Shown here: positions 35,625-45,650 of the stretch, in pieces
Numbering within the stretch: the first letter of the stretch is position 1
How the letters are laid out: every line of letters starts with the position of its first letter
Origin: Stromatinia cepivora
Taxonomy: Eukaryota; Ascomycota; Leotiomycetes; Helotiales; Sclerotiniaceae
Assembly (NCBI GenBank): GCA_014898415.1
Contig: RCTD01000010.1
Span: 434,001 to 498,000, forward strand
Length of the DNA stretch: 64,000 bases
Direction of reading: 5' to 3'
The notes under the pieces: generated by a model
The model's input: only the letters and a program-made list of their open reading frames with translations
Told to the model about the DNA's origin: nothing
Databases searched by the model: none
Position numbers and translations under genes: made by a program

Positions 35625-37056
35625 TCATTGTAATAGTGACAGCGTAGATGGTAGCTTCCAAGCTGAACTTTGTGTCAACATCTTCTGTCCTGCCATGAGC
35701 TCTGGCATTCTTAAATCGTGATACCCCAATAGGCTTCGGAAACCCCATCTTTCCAGGTACTTTCCAATATTCTTTTCAATGAATGTCCTTATTTTGTCAA
35801 CTTCTTCAGGTTTCATGTGTGCCATCCAACGTGAAATAAAGAAGTATGAAGGAGAGATGTCTTCAAGAAACCATCTGAGTCCTGCAAGCTCTCCGACACC
35901 CCAAATCTCGACGGTTCTCAGCACTCCAGCGCGGAGAAACTCCTTTTCCATCATCTGAGCGATCTCAAAATCCACTTTTCTATCTGTCTGAATAGGAATA
36001 TTCCCATCGAACCCATATAGGAGCACCATTCATAACCCTCTTCGCCCTCTTAGAAAGGGTCAGCTAGTAAAGCACCGATTGTTTGGGGTGAATAGAAATA
36101 TTCGTCTGCTGGTGTGGCGATATGAGATAAATAAGAATTAAGGAGAGCCTTTAAGCGATTGACGTTGGATTAAATAACATATTGTATGTATCTAATGTGC
36201 TGTTAATCTGGGTGTACCTTGCGTTAATCAAATCCAGACAAAGATTTACCGTAATCACTATGAACCAAGGTCTGGCAAGAGGCGGAGTTTTCCACGACAC
36301 ACTCTGCAATCCTGTTTCTTGCAAAACGCTCTAAACGGCCCCCGAGATCGTCCCAACGGCATCCTCCGATCAGCTCCAAAGTGTCCGACTCTATCAGCTG
36401 CCTGCGTAGCATTTGCAGGTACATCTCGTGAAATCAGAAAATGGCCCACCACACGGGATTGTCGTCGGTCCAGTGATAATTTCGCCAGATTCGTTGAAGG
36501 AAAGCCCCCCGTAACCTTTGACTGACTCTAGAAGAGAGTGGCTCTAGATCAGCTTATGATCTCTGTCTAGGCCGTTAAGTTTGTGGTCGAGTTGAACTCC
36601 TGCCATATACTCCTGAAGAATCCATCCGGAGCCCTCTGTCGATGGACTCCAGGCATACGTATTAGGAACCAGTCTGTCTGGGTAAACAGAGAGGGCTCGT
36701 CTCATCAGGCACATTGGAACTACTTCATTCTGTACTCGCATATCCTCATTCAGCATCGCCTAGGGATTGGATATTCAAAGACCACCTTCGTATCTCCCAT
36801 TGGCAGACTAGATATTCCTGGCTCGAGCAATGTCACCGAAGGCGTTAGCGGCTGTGAGCTCAACTATGTGAACGAAGTTGTTCGAGTTTCGGCTAAGCCC
36901 GCTAATACCTATCACCTGAAAGAATATAAGAGTCAGTTAAATAACCTGGAATGGTGAGGAAGTTTTGTATGCACCTGACGTCCGAATTCTTGTTGCATCA
37001 GGTTGACAATGAAGCGCCTTCACAAGCTCGGCGGTGTAGTCTGCGCTTTGAGCCAT
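35625..37056 (-). pseudogene. Aminoglycoside-phosphotransferase-fold (APH/choline kinase-like) pseudogene
   Basis: The minus strand reads an APH-type kinase in order. The start MAQSADYTAELVKALHCQ is at 37056, followed by a probable intron to GATAG near 36947. The N-lobe glycine-region equivalent is SGLSRNSNNFVHIVELTAAN, then the hinge VPNTYAWSPSTEGSGWILQEYMAG. The core is GEIITGPTTIPCGGPFSDFT, and the tail, in another frame, is GELAGLRWFLEDISPSYFF to YLERWGF. It resembles fungal AIM9-like APH proteins. In-frame stops are present at about 36808, 36775, 36760 and 36544, and there are frame changes near 36430 and 36230. The catalytic loop, normally HGDxxxxN, reads HSDYGKSLSGFD, so the active site is lost. 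It is not expected to give a working kinase. Confidence 0.78.
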
Positions 37057-38431
37057 GCTGAAGTTTAGTGTGATGATTCTTGCGGTAGCCTATAAGAACG
37101 ACCGGCCATGGCCGCCGATGAGGGATGAATCTCTTAGGGTGGCGGTGAATGGACGCCGAGGCTGTTACTTCTCGATAGAGATTTTTATCGAAATAAAGGT
37201 GTTTGAAGGAGTGAAGTATGGGTCTGCGGAATTGGAATTGTGGGTTAACTTTGCTTTGCTTTCGATTTCGACAAGTGGATTTTTAAGCTCGAAAGGAAGA
37301 GTGGCACGAGAACTACCTAGTATTGTCTCAGCTTTTTTGGTCTAAAAGAGCATGTTGACGTCCTAGGCAGAAACAGCTATAAGTGTAGACCCACATTCTC
37401 GATCCCCCCTGCTGATCTCCCGCGGAAACCCTGTCGATATCAATGCTGACTTCTATGCGGATCTCCCATTCTGTAGGGCTATAATCAAACAATTTTGATG
37501 GGGCATATGTCACGTACTCCGCTCGATGCGATAATCGAAGAAGATGATAGAATAACAGTAAATACCTCAAATTAGGGATGGGCCCTTTACATAAAGCAGA
37601 GCTAGAATACAATAAAGCATAATGTAAAGCCTTTAGCTAGATTATACGTTACATTACGCACATGACTTTCACTGACCAATTAGAGAGCTCCAACTTTCCT
37701 ACCCCTCGCTAATATAGAATTTGATGATTAATCGAAGAAATGATTATTAATCATTGAAAGGATTTCTATGGGCGACGACGAGGTCAATTGATCCAATATA
37801 GCTTCAACTTGTCCCTGTCATTTAAGCATTATATGATGCGGGCTAGAATACATAATATTACCAAAATTTTGCTTTACATTACAATTATATAATTCCAAAA
37901 AGCCCACAACCCTACCTCAAATAGCAACTTTTCAACTTTCGATACCCCGGGGTACCGCATCCCCTGTCGTAGTCGGCTAAGTCATACGTGTGTCCAAAAC
38001 GTGATTTTTTGAGCTATAAATTTTTCAGCTAAAATCATGAATTCGAATAATTCGTACTACCTTCAAATCAATAACCAAACAATCAAAGTGTTCAAAATTA
38101 ATTCAGATGATTTTATTAATCAAGAATATAATTATCCTGAAAAGATTTTTAAATTTGAAATAATATTAATGGAATTGGAGATAATTAATTAAAAGTATAA
38201 TATTTCGAAAATTTATTCGAAAGTTAAGACTGAAAATAATATATATTTATTCCGGACTATTACACAATATTGGCATTCCGAAATATACTAGATTGCGAAA
38301 TGAGCTAATTGATATCGAAATTAGAAAAAGTGAAGATATTCACAAATGAATTAAGTTTATACAAAAATAATATATTTAATATTCTAAGTTTATTATATGA
38401 TAGATTAGTATATATTCTTTTATATAAAAGA
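37057..38431. other. Intergenic, increasingly AT-rich
   Basis: The plus frame at 37055-37345 starts on the strand opposite the APH start and lacks support. From about 37930 a GC-rich block followed by AT-rich DNA resembles one end of a DNA transposon, but no matching opposite end was found. Confidence 0.4.
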
Positions 38432-38436
38432 AAAAC

Positions 38437-38586
38437 TGTGACGAACCCAACGAGCGTTTAGAGATCAACCTTAGAATTAAAAGCTACAGAGCTAAAGAGA
38501 GTGTGCTACGAAGCTATATATATGATCGGCTCGAAGTTTAGTATTGTATTAACCCGATCGGATGCGATTATATGTATTTTGTAATA
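38437..38586 (-). repeat. 3' LTR of the gag-only element
   Basis: 150 bp, colinear with 39963-40112. Differences between the copies are mostly C/T or G/A transitions, as RIP would leave. Confidence 0.9.
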
Positions 38587-39288
38587 CTACCCTCCCCTTT
38601 TGAAGAGTTCGCTTTGAATTCATTTAAAATGAATGATTTAAGTATAAAATGATTACTAATCTTCTTTTAATAAAAATACCTGATGTATGGATTGTATTAC
38701 AATCAACGAATATGTATTCATTGTATTATATGTTTTCTTCAAGCGATTTTCAAAATATCGGTTATTGATCATCTTTCTTAAATTCTCATTATCGTTGCTT
38801 TTGGGTTCAATAATCAGTGTAATAGTTGGAACAGGTTTTTATCGATTTCGGATTTCTTAATATGGATCTAGTGGACAGACTTATATTTAATGAAAGATAT
38901 TTCTATATTATATATATTTATTTTGTTTGTATAAGAGAGTTCTTTCAAAAAAGGAAAATTCAAGTGTTTATATATAAAATAGAATTAAGGTATGATTGGA
39001 TTTATCTGATTAAATATCAAAAAGGTTAAGGGCATTAATGATATTAAGGTTACTAACATCCATTGGATCATAATTCCGAGAATAGGATGGATTCTATAAT
39101 ATATATAGGGCTCTAAGTTCATTAGAATGGGATGATGTAGGGAATTCATTCGCTGTGCGAGTAGTTAATTATTATATGATCTGAACAAAATCAGAATAGA
39201 AGCAAAAAAGAAAAAGCTATTGAGAAAAACGATTTTTAAGAATAATATTGAGTTCATTGCAAAAAGTTAAGATTTTATTCGAATCGGA

Positions 39289-39747
39289 TTAATTCTGATC
39301 TTTGATTTTGTAAAAGATCCTTTCGAATTTTGCAATATAAGCATATAGAGAATCGGTTTTTTGTTTAAAAATGAATAATTTGTCTTCGACTTTTTGAACT
39401 TTATTCGGATTATTGTAAATATATATGAGTTGATTCAAGATCATTGTATAATCTAAAGGAACGTTTTGATTAAGAAAAAAAAGCTGAAATAGTATTATAA
39501 CTTGTATATAAGATTCGAAATTGAGATAAATATAATAAAATTGAATTGTAGAATCGTCAATCGCAATGTTATCTATTTGTAGTTTCGCTCGAATCAAAGG
39601 AAACCAGGTATCGAACTTTTGAAAATTATTATTGAACTTTTCAGGATTAGGGAAAGAAGGTTTCGAATAAGAAGGAGTATGAATAATAAAAATGTGTTCA
39701 AGAATCAAAAAATGTAGGAACGAGATTTCATCCCATTGATAAATCAC
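39289..39747 (-). CDS. Retrotransposon Gag-like fragment (152 aa)
   Basis: Open frame with the capsid-like pattern of fungal gypsy-type Gag: PSFPNPEKFNNNFQKFDTWF, then IRAKLQIDN and IQFYYIYLNFESY, and an end YIAKFERIFYKIKDQN. Homologues have a similar PDPxxFxG...WxxxI order. It is AT-shifted (many Ile, Asn, Tyr and Phe) and stops early, with no zinc knuckle or protease, so it is probably not functional. It is the only gene in its element. Confidence 0.65.
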   Translation of the reverse strand: MIYQWDEISFLHFLILEHIFIIHTPSYSKPSFPNPEKFNNNFQKFDTWFPLIRAKLQIDNIAIDDSTIQFYYIYLNFESYIQVIILFQLFFLNQNVPLDYTMILNQLIYIYNNPNKVQKVEDKLFIFKQKTDSLYAYIAKFERIFYKIKDQN

Positions 39748-39962
39748 TTCGCCATAAAGTTTTGCAATTGCAAGATTTATCGAATCATAATCTATAACTT
39801 AGAAATTAAGGATAAGAAAAAAAACAATACCTTCGAATAATATCAAGAAGATCTATATACAAACGAAAGAACAAAAGCGATATGCTTAGATAAAAGTAAG
39901 CAAAGTATATGTAAATATATATAAATGTTATCCTATTTTTTATCTAGAAGAGTTTTGAATAA

Positions 39963-40112
39963 TATAACGAACCCAATAAGCATTTAAAGATCAATTTTAG
40001 AATTAAAAGCTACAGAGCTAAAGAGAGTGTGCTACGAAGTTATATATATGATCGACTTGAAGCTTAGTACTGTACTAGTCCGATCGGACGCGATCACGTG
40101 TATCTCGTGACA
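39963..40112 (-). repeat. 5' LTR of the gag-only element
   Basis: 150 bp, colinear with 38437-38586. It keeps the intact TGTCACGAGATACACGTG start, so it is the less mutated copy at that end. Confidence 0.9.
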
Positions 40113-40117
40113 AAAAC

Positions 40118-40539
40118 TAAAATTTTATTATTGATCTTTTATTTTCAATTTTATCGTCGCTATTTTCAATTTCATTATTATTATTTTCAATTCTATCGTC
40201 GTTTTTTTCTTTTAATTAATATAGAAATCATAATTAGAGTTATTATATAAAATAAACGAATAGAATTATTATATAGAATGAACGAATAATATTGAAGTTT
40301 TTTCTTATAAATCTTGAATTCTTATAAGCTTTGAATTTATATAAATTTTATAGACTTTAACTCTTTATAAATCTTAATTTATTTATGAATCCCTTTAGTT
40401 TTATTATATATAAATATATTTCGAAATGCTTTAGTTTATTCCAAAATTGAATTCATTGGTAAATAAGCTAGGGTATTGATTAATAAGTTAGTTCATTTTG
40501 AAATAAATTGCATCGATTTCAGAATATCAATATTGCGTA
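40118..40539. other. AT-rich intergenic DNA
   Basis: Continuation of the AT-rich sequence into which the LTR element inserted. It contains several short repeats of TTTTCAATTTNATCGTCG near 40140-40210, but no gene. Confidence 0.5.
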
Positions 40540-41869
40540 ATGGTCTGGAACATATCACAACAGGAAAATCAATCCTCTATAATTGAAACCAATGAAAATT
40601 TCAAGGCGATTTTTAGATTCTCACTTCAACCATTCAAGATATATATCCGTCAATCCAGAATTCATTCGACAAATTACATTAAAGCATCTTTGACACGATA
40701 CACAACCAATCTCAACCAACCAGATTTCACCGATGGTCCTCCTCGCCACAATATTACCACAATCCACGATTATTGGGTCAATAGCTACTCTTGGTTTTCT
40801 GTCCAAGACCAGATCAACAAAAATTTAATCCAATACACCACAACCGTCTATGCGGACGGCAACTACACCTACCCTATCCCCCTCCATTTCTTGCACCACA
40901 AATCTCCTCGACCAGATGCAATCTCATTACTATTTATCTGCGGCCGGCCGGGCTCATTCCTCGAAGTTAGCAAAATAAGAAATCATCTCACGAACCCTTC
41001 AAATACATCAATCCCTGCTTTCCACGTCGTGGCACCCAATATGGATTCTCCCCAGCCCCGCAGCATCCCGGGCTAGGACTGCATAAAACAGGAGAAGCAT
41101 TCAATAACCTTATGATGCAACAGCTGGGCTACTCGAAATATGTAATCCAAGGAGGTGATTTTAGCGGTTTCACACTCCGCTATATGGCCGAACAGTTCCC
41201 CGCTAGTGTAGTATCCTCACTCTCAAATTTCTTCATCGTACCTCCGAATTCTACAGATCTCGAACGCTATGCAAACGGGACGACAAGTGAGGAGGAAAAC
41301 GATCAAATTGAACAACTCGATATGTTTAATAATTATTATGCCGGGTATAGGGGTATTCAACAGACGAGACCGGAACAACTTGCCATCGCGATGACGGATA
41401 ATCCGGTAGGATTCGCCGCTTGGATTTATGATTTTATGTTTAATCACGTGGATGGGTATGTGTGGACGCCGGAGGAAATTACTACATGGGCTATGGTGTA
41501 TTATATCCAGGGCGCTTATGCGGGGATGAGGATGTATAAGGAACTTGCTAAGGTAAGAACTAGATATTGGAATGGGGTTTTGGTGGACATAATGACTGAT
41601 TACCATTTAGGCCGGCACATGGTTAAACGAAGGTTTTCTCTATATTAACAATCCAGTTGGAGTTGCTTCATTCCCTAAAGATGGATATAGAACGGTACGC
41701 ACTATGTAAAACAAATCTATCTGTTTTCATATCACTGATATAACTCTAGCCGAATCCCTGGCTCCAGCGATGGGCAAACCTCACATATGAAGTTAATAAC
41801 CCGAAAGGTGGACATTTCGCAGCATATGGAGTTCCGGATTTGGTCGTTGATAATATTCGAACATTTTAG
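40540..41869 (+). pseudogene. Epoxide hydrolase (alpha/beta hydrolase with EHN domain), frameshifted
   Basis: Segments 40540-41552, 41611-41694 and 41750-41869 follow fungal microsomal-type epoxide hydrolases from end to end. The EHN domain (PFKIYIRQS to WFSVQDQINKN) is at residues ~33-105, then the oxyanion region, nucleophile motif IQGGDFSG, lid region and the catalytic-His motif KGGHFAAYG before the stop. Two introns (41553-41610, 41695-41749) have good signals. Two lesions are visible. A frameshift near 41035-41045 turns the conserved NYGFSPAP region into a stop nearby. The HGWPGS oxyanion motif reads CGRPGS, losing His and Trp. The nucleophile Asp and catalytic His remain. A sequencing error could explain the frameshift but not the altered motif. 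Such enzymes hydrate epoxides to diols. Confidence 0.8.
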
Positions 41870-42688
41870 GGCAATAGCTCGCTTCCAAATGTGGATCAAT
41901 TCAAGGAGGGGCTTGGGTTGTGGATGACTTGTGGATGCCAGATGAGGAAATGTAGGTGTGGATTTGAGCAAGTGCTGTTGTGACTGATGTGTCAATATTA
42001 CTTTACAGTAGCGAGGTGTAAAAATGATAGTTTTATTACTCCTTTAAATTCCATCTCAGTGATTAGCAGCGCTTGACTTCAGTACTACGTAAATGAGCGC
42101 ATTTAAATTCAGGAGTGCAAACAACATGCCGCAAACTAAGAACCAGTGAATCTTCCGCATAAAAGTGAAAACGAGTCTATCCAGCAATAACTTTCATTTC
42201 ATCTTCCACGAGTGAATGAACATGCATGCCATTCATTGACGGTGTGTGAATACGAACTCTTACCCCTCATCCAAAAAAATGATAGAAAATTATGAATGTA
42301 AACAAAGTCATAGGAGATTGGTCTATGACAGCTATTATCTCTGATTTGAATAGAGCAGATATCCTTATACTAGGGTTATGGATGATACTTGTGCATCTGG
42401 ATGATAGCACTAAAAATAACAATGAATCCGGATATTGTTGTTATTATTCGACTTCATTTGCTAAATGGCGAAGTTTATCGTAACTATCATTGCTCCACAA
42501 TGATGACATTCGCTTAGTTTGTCCGAAGGAGGGTAGCAGCTGCATTGCCTGCATTATTTCCTAATAAAAACTGCTAAGAATTACAATTGGAAGAATTTTA
42601 TTTCCCTTGGAGACGGCTTGGATCGTGATTGCTCTTTTCTATCTCTCGTCTGACGAGATCTAGTGACTCTTGCCCACTCTCTGGTTCA
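41870..42688. other. Intergenic, no gene recognised
   Basis: Short frames only (longest plus-strand 63 codons); 3' flank of the epoxide hydrolase pseudogene and of the GPI-type gene on the other strand. Confidence 0.45.
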
Positions 42689-43611
42689 TTAAAACAACAG
42701 ACCCATAGCTACAATCGCAACGAATAATGTCCATCCACCAAACACCACTCTATTACCCGCTCCAGGAACATCATTGACCTCTTGACTCCCACTGGTAATA
42801 TTTCTCGCTCTCAAACAACTCATCTTCGCATTTGTGAATCCAGCTCCTCCTCGAAAATCCACGCTTGGACTTTGAATTAACATCATCGGCCATATTCTGG
42901 TGGCAGCCTCTTCGTAAAAGGTCAAATTGGTGGAATCGTGAGGATCGCTAGATTCGTACATCCAGGCTGAGCCATCAGTTTGGTTTGATGTGATATCTAT
43001 CTTGGATTAGTGGCTTTATGTGATAGTTGGAAATGGCAGGAATATATACTTTGAGCAACTGATCCAACAAGTAATGATCCCGCACATTGAGTTGGTATAT
43101 CAAATGAGATACCTCCACAGGCACCAGTAGCATTATTTCTTGTAGCTGAGGCCCTCGCTGATTGGATCGCAACAGTGAAATTGCTTATACAATCGTCGGT
43201 AAACATCGTCGTGCAATCCCCTGTGTCATCTTGACCTTTGACCGTCACATTCCTTGGCACATTTGTAAAGAGAACTACACATGTTTCCCATGAGGAATTG
43301 GAGGGAAAAATTTCATCTTGTGCATTGAGTGAGATCACTGTATTCGTTACAGTCTGATTGCCAGTCCACGGAATTTCAGTGACATTGATTCTTGTATCCC
43401 AGGTCGCAGTCTGAAGCGTATAAGGAGTTTGAGATGTATTAGCGCCACTCAAATAGCCGCTTCCGGTGGCATTGGGGGATTGATTGTATTCTTCAAAATA
43501 AGAGGCATTTTTTGAAGGTCCTGGTCCAGTTCCGCTACTTGCTGTAGAATCAGATTGGCCAGAAGCAAAAGGCACAAGAAATACAGTTATGAACGGTAGG
43601 TATGAATACAT
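42689..43611 (-). CDS. Secreted, probably GPI-anchored glycoprotein, unknown (289 aa)
   Basis: Exons 43050-43611 and 42689-42996. The 53-nt intron has donor GTATAT, a CACTAATCC branch and acceptor GATAG, and the join creates an NIT glycosylation site. The N-terminus (MYSYLPFITVFLVPFASG) is a signal peptide. The body has about a dozen N-x-S/T sites and paired cysteines (SWETC, GDCTTMFTDDC, ACGG, TQC, MSC) that imply a disulfide-bonded extracellular domain. The C-terminus ends in a small-residue site (DVPGAGN) and a hydrophobic tail to the stop without basic residues, typical of GPI attachment. Families of this layout are common, unnamed cell-surface proteins in ascomycetes. No catalytic motif is seen. 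Confidence 0.8.
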
Positions 43612-45650
43612 GTTGAATATTGTTGATGAAACTACATCGTGATTCTGGAAATCGTAGGTTCTTTATATGGATCCCCACAATCATCTTCAACTTTATAAGT
43701 AAGCTTGAATTAATGCTGCGTGCTTACTTTCCTTGAAAATGACGTTATTCAAAAATCTTTTGGGAATTGCCAAGTCGGAAATCATAACCGTAGCTTCTCC
43801 CTGCCGAAGCACAATTGATAATAAGCAAGCTCGAAATATTAGTTTGGAGAATCGCCTGGACCGACATCATTATGGATTTAAAAGATGGAGCCTTAAGAGG
43901 TTGAATCCTACGCGCGTACAATGATCTACACTCGTATTTGGACTCGCCAAGCTTATTTTTGACATGAAAAGGGAGCGGCTCGCGGATGTGGAGAAGCAGT
44001 GATGTGGCACAGGGAATGATAATCACGGTTTTAAAAAGGTGGTTTATTTGGCTAGTGATGGATTTTTGATACGCAGATGAAGGAGGCTGATATACTATAT
44101 TATATGTATCGGATGGTAAAGCGAGTTGAGAGATGAAGGGGGAGGACGATCGCACTCAGCTGACTTCAAATGGCTTTTGCTGTCTCGGAACATTGATTCT
44201 CCGGTCCCGACATCATTTTTTTGGCACTCACACTTCCTTCCTTTCTTCACGGCGGCCTTTTATTCTTCAGCGGCATCCCGTCAATAAGTCATCGAGAACT
44301 AGACATTCTCTTGATACCGTGATCAAAAAGATTTCTGATTCCAGACTCTGTCGGATCTCCTACTTCTTTCAAACGTTGCCGAAGCTCAACACAAACGCGA
44401 GTCGGCCCGTCAAAATTAACCTTGTGATCAGCAAACATATCATTCTCTTCTCGAAACATCATCTCTGCAATTTCATCCAAATCTGATGACCTCGCCAACT
44501 TATCCTCTCGAGAAATACAAACTACAATAGACGCCACATTATTTCGTGAATGATTTCCCCGGATAAATGCTTGTTTCATACCCCACAGTCTTGGAAAGGC
44601 GTTCCTGAGTGGGAATCTAGACAGGGTAATCTATGATCATACAGATGGGCTGCATAGTTTCAGATTTCGGGATGCATGATGCATATGCTGAGTGTAACGT
44701 TTGTTTTGTTGACATTCTCTTGAGTATCGGAATCGTCAAATTTGACTATGTGGCCAATAGAAGTTTTTCTTTTCATGAGGCTAGGACCACATGGTGAAAT
44801 CTCGCCGACCCCTTAGCTCACAAATGAACTTTAAGGCAACATCAAGTACTCTTCGGAATGTATTATTTAGAGCTGAAGACACACATGATACACCTGTTGC
44901 TTCTGGTTCGCATCTTCCTATTTCTCATGATTAGGTGGTCTCCTTGGAGGTCAGAGGCTGTACCCAATTTCATCTAATCATGTTAAAAATTCGCAAACAA
45001 TCCCAACATGGGAAATTGCTTCCATGATTTCTTCCTAATATTGAATCTTGTCATATTTGAGATCTCTCACGTTCGTTCAGCTTAGCGAGAATGTTAAGTA
45101 CAAATTAACAGCATGATGAAACTTTTCAATTGATACGTTGCTTTGTTCGGAGAATGTGTTTTCCTTCGACATATCATCTGGTAGCTAGTAGGTAGTATAT
45201 ATCATAGTACATTTGATCTTTCATCACTCGCTAAGTAGTAAACTAGCATATTGCGGGGGAAGTAGGTCGTGTGCTATAGGTATTCAATTAGGTATTCAAG
45301 CGCTACTTATGTTTCTCAAAAGTCAATAAAATATCATCACACCCAATAGCAGCAAAGCGTGCAAAGATCATTACCTTCTGTGCAACGTCTTGAGATGAAA
45401 GTGAATAACTCGGTCTGTTCTCGTGGTCAATTTTCACAATCACCTAGGAAAGTAGGAATATCGGTTCATGTAGACTAACATGACTATCCGGGAAGGACGT
45501 CTGAATGATAAAAGAAACTACTTCTGTCCTTCCCATCTTTCTATTTTACTCCAATCTCTACAGAAACCACACTTTTATAACAATTAGACTTCATCAAAAA
45601 AATTACTCTTTCCACATCTTCACTTACGATAGTTCGCGATCCTAGGGAAT
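43612..45650. other. Intergenic with weak frames
   Basis: Promoter of the GPI-type gene at the left and of the GH71 gene at the right. A 136-codon minus frame (43745-44155) lacks any motif and is not called; a 96-codon minus frame is listed separately with low confidence. Confidence 0.45.
44289..44579 (-). CDS. Small hypothetical protein (96 aa), doubtful
   Basis: Open frame with balanced, charge-rich composition (SREDKLARSSDLDEIAEMMF, then VCVELRQRLKEVGDP) that looks more like real coding sequence than the surrounding shadow frames. The frame extends about 15 codons upstream without a Met. No signal peptide, membrane segment or known domain. It may be one exon of a longer gene whose other exons I could not find. 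Confidence 0.35.
   Translation of the reverse strand: MKQAFIRGNHSRNNVASIVVCISREDKLARSSDLDEIAEMMFREENDMFADHKVNFDGPTRVCVELRQRLKEVGDPTESGIRNLFDHGIKRMSSSR

Larger units (their letters stand above)
38437..40112 (-). mobile_element. Compact LTR retrotransposon with gag only (1676 bp)
   Basis: Two 150-bp direct repeats (38437-38586 and 39963-40112) bound the element, and a 5-base duplication AAAAC lies directly outside (38432-38436 and 40113-40117). On the minus strand each LTR begins TGTCACGA-like and ends GGTTCGTCACA-like. A purine-rich tract (AAAAGGGGAGGGTAG on the minus strand) abuts the 3' LTR, as required for plus-strand priming. The only coding relic is a gag frame; there is no room for pol in 1376 bp, so it must depend on another element. 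The downstream LTR is the more AT-shifted of the two. Confidence 0.9.

Noticed and set aside
37930..38030. GC-rich block followed by AT-rich DNA, like one end of a Tc1/mariner element
   Set aside because: No matching inverted end or TA-flanked partner was found within several kilobases.
43745..44155. 136-codon minus-strand frame
   Set aside because: No motif, signal peptide or splice structure, and composition like non-coding DNA.
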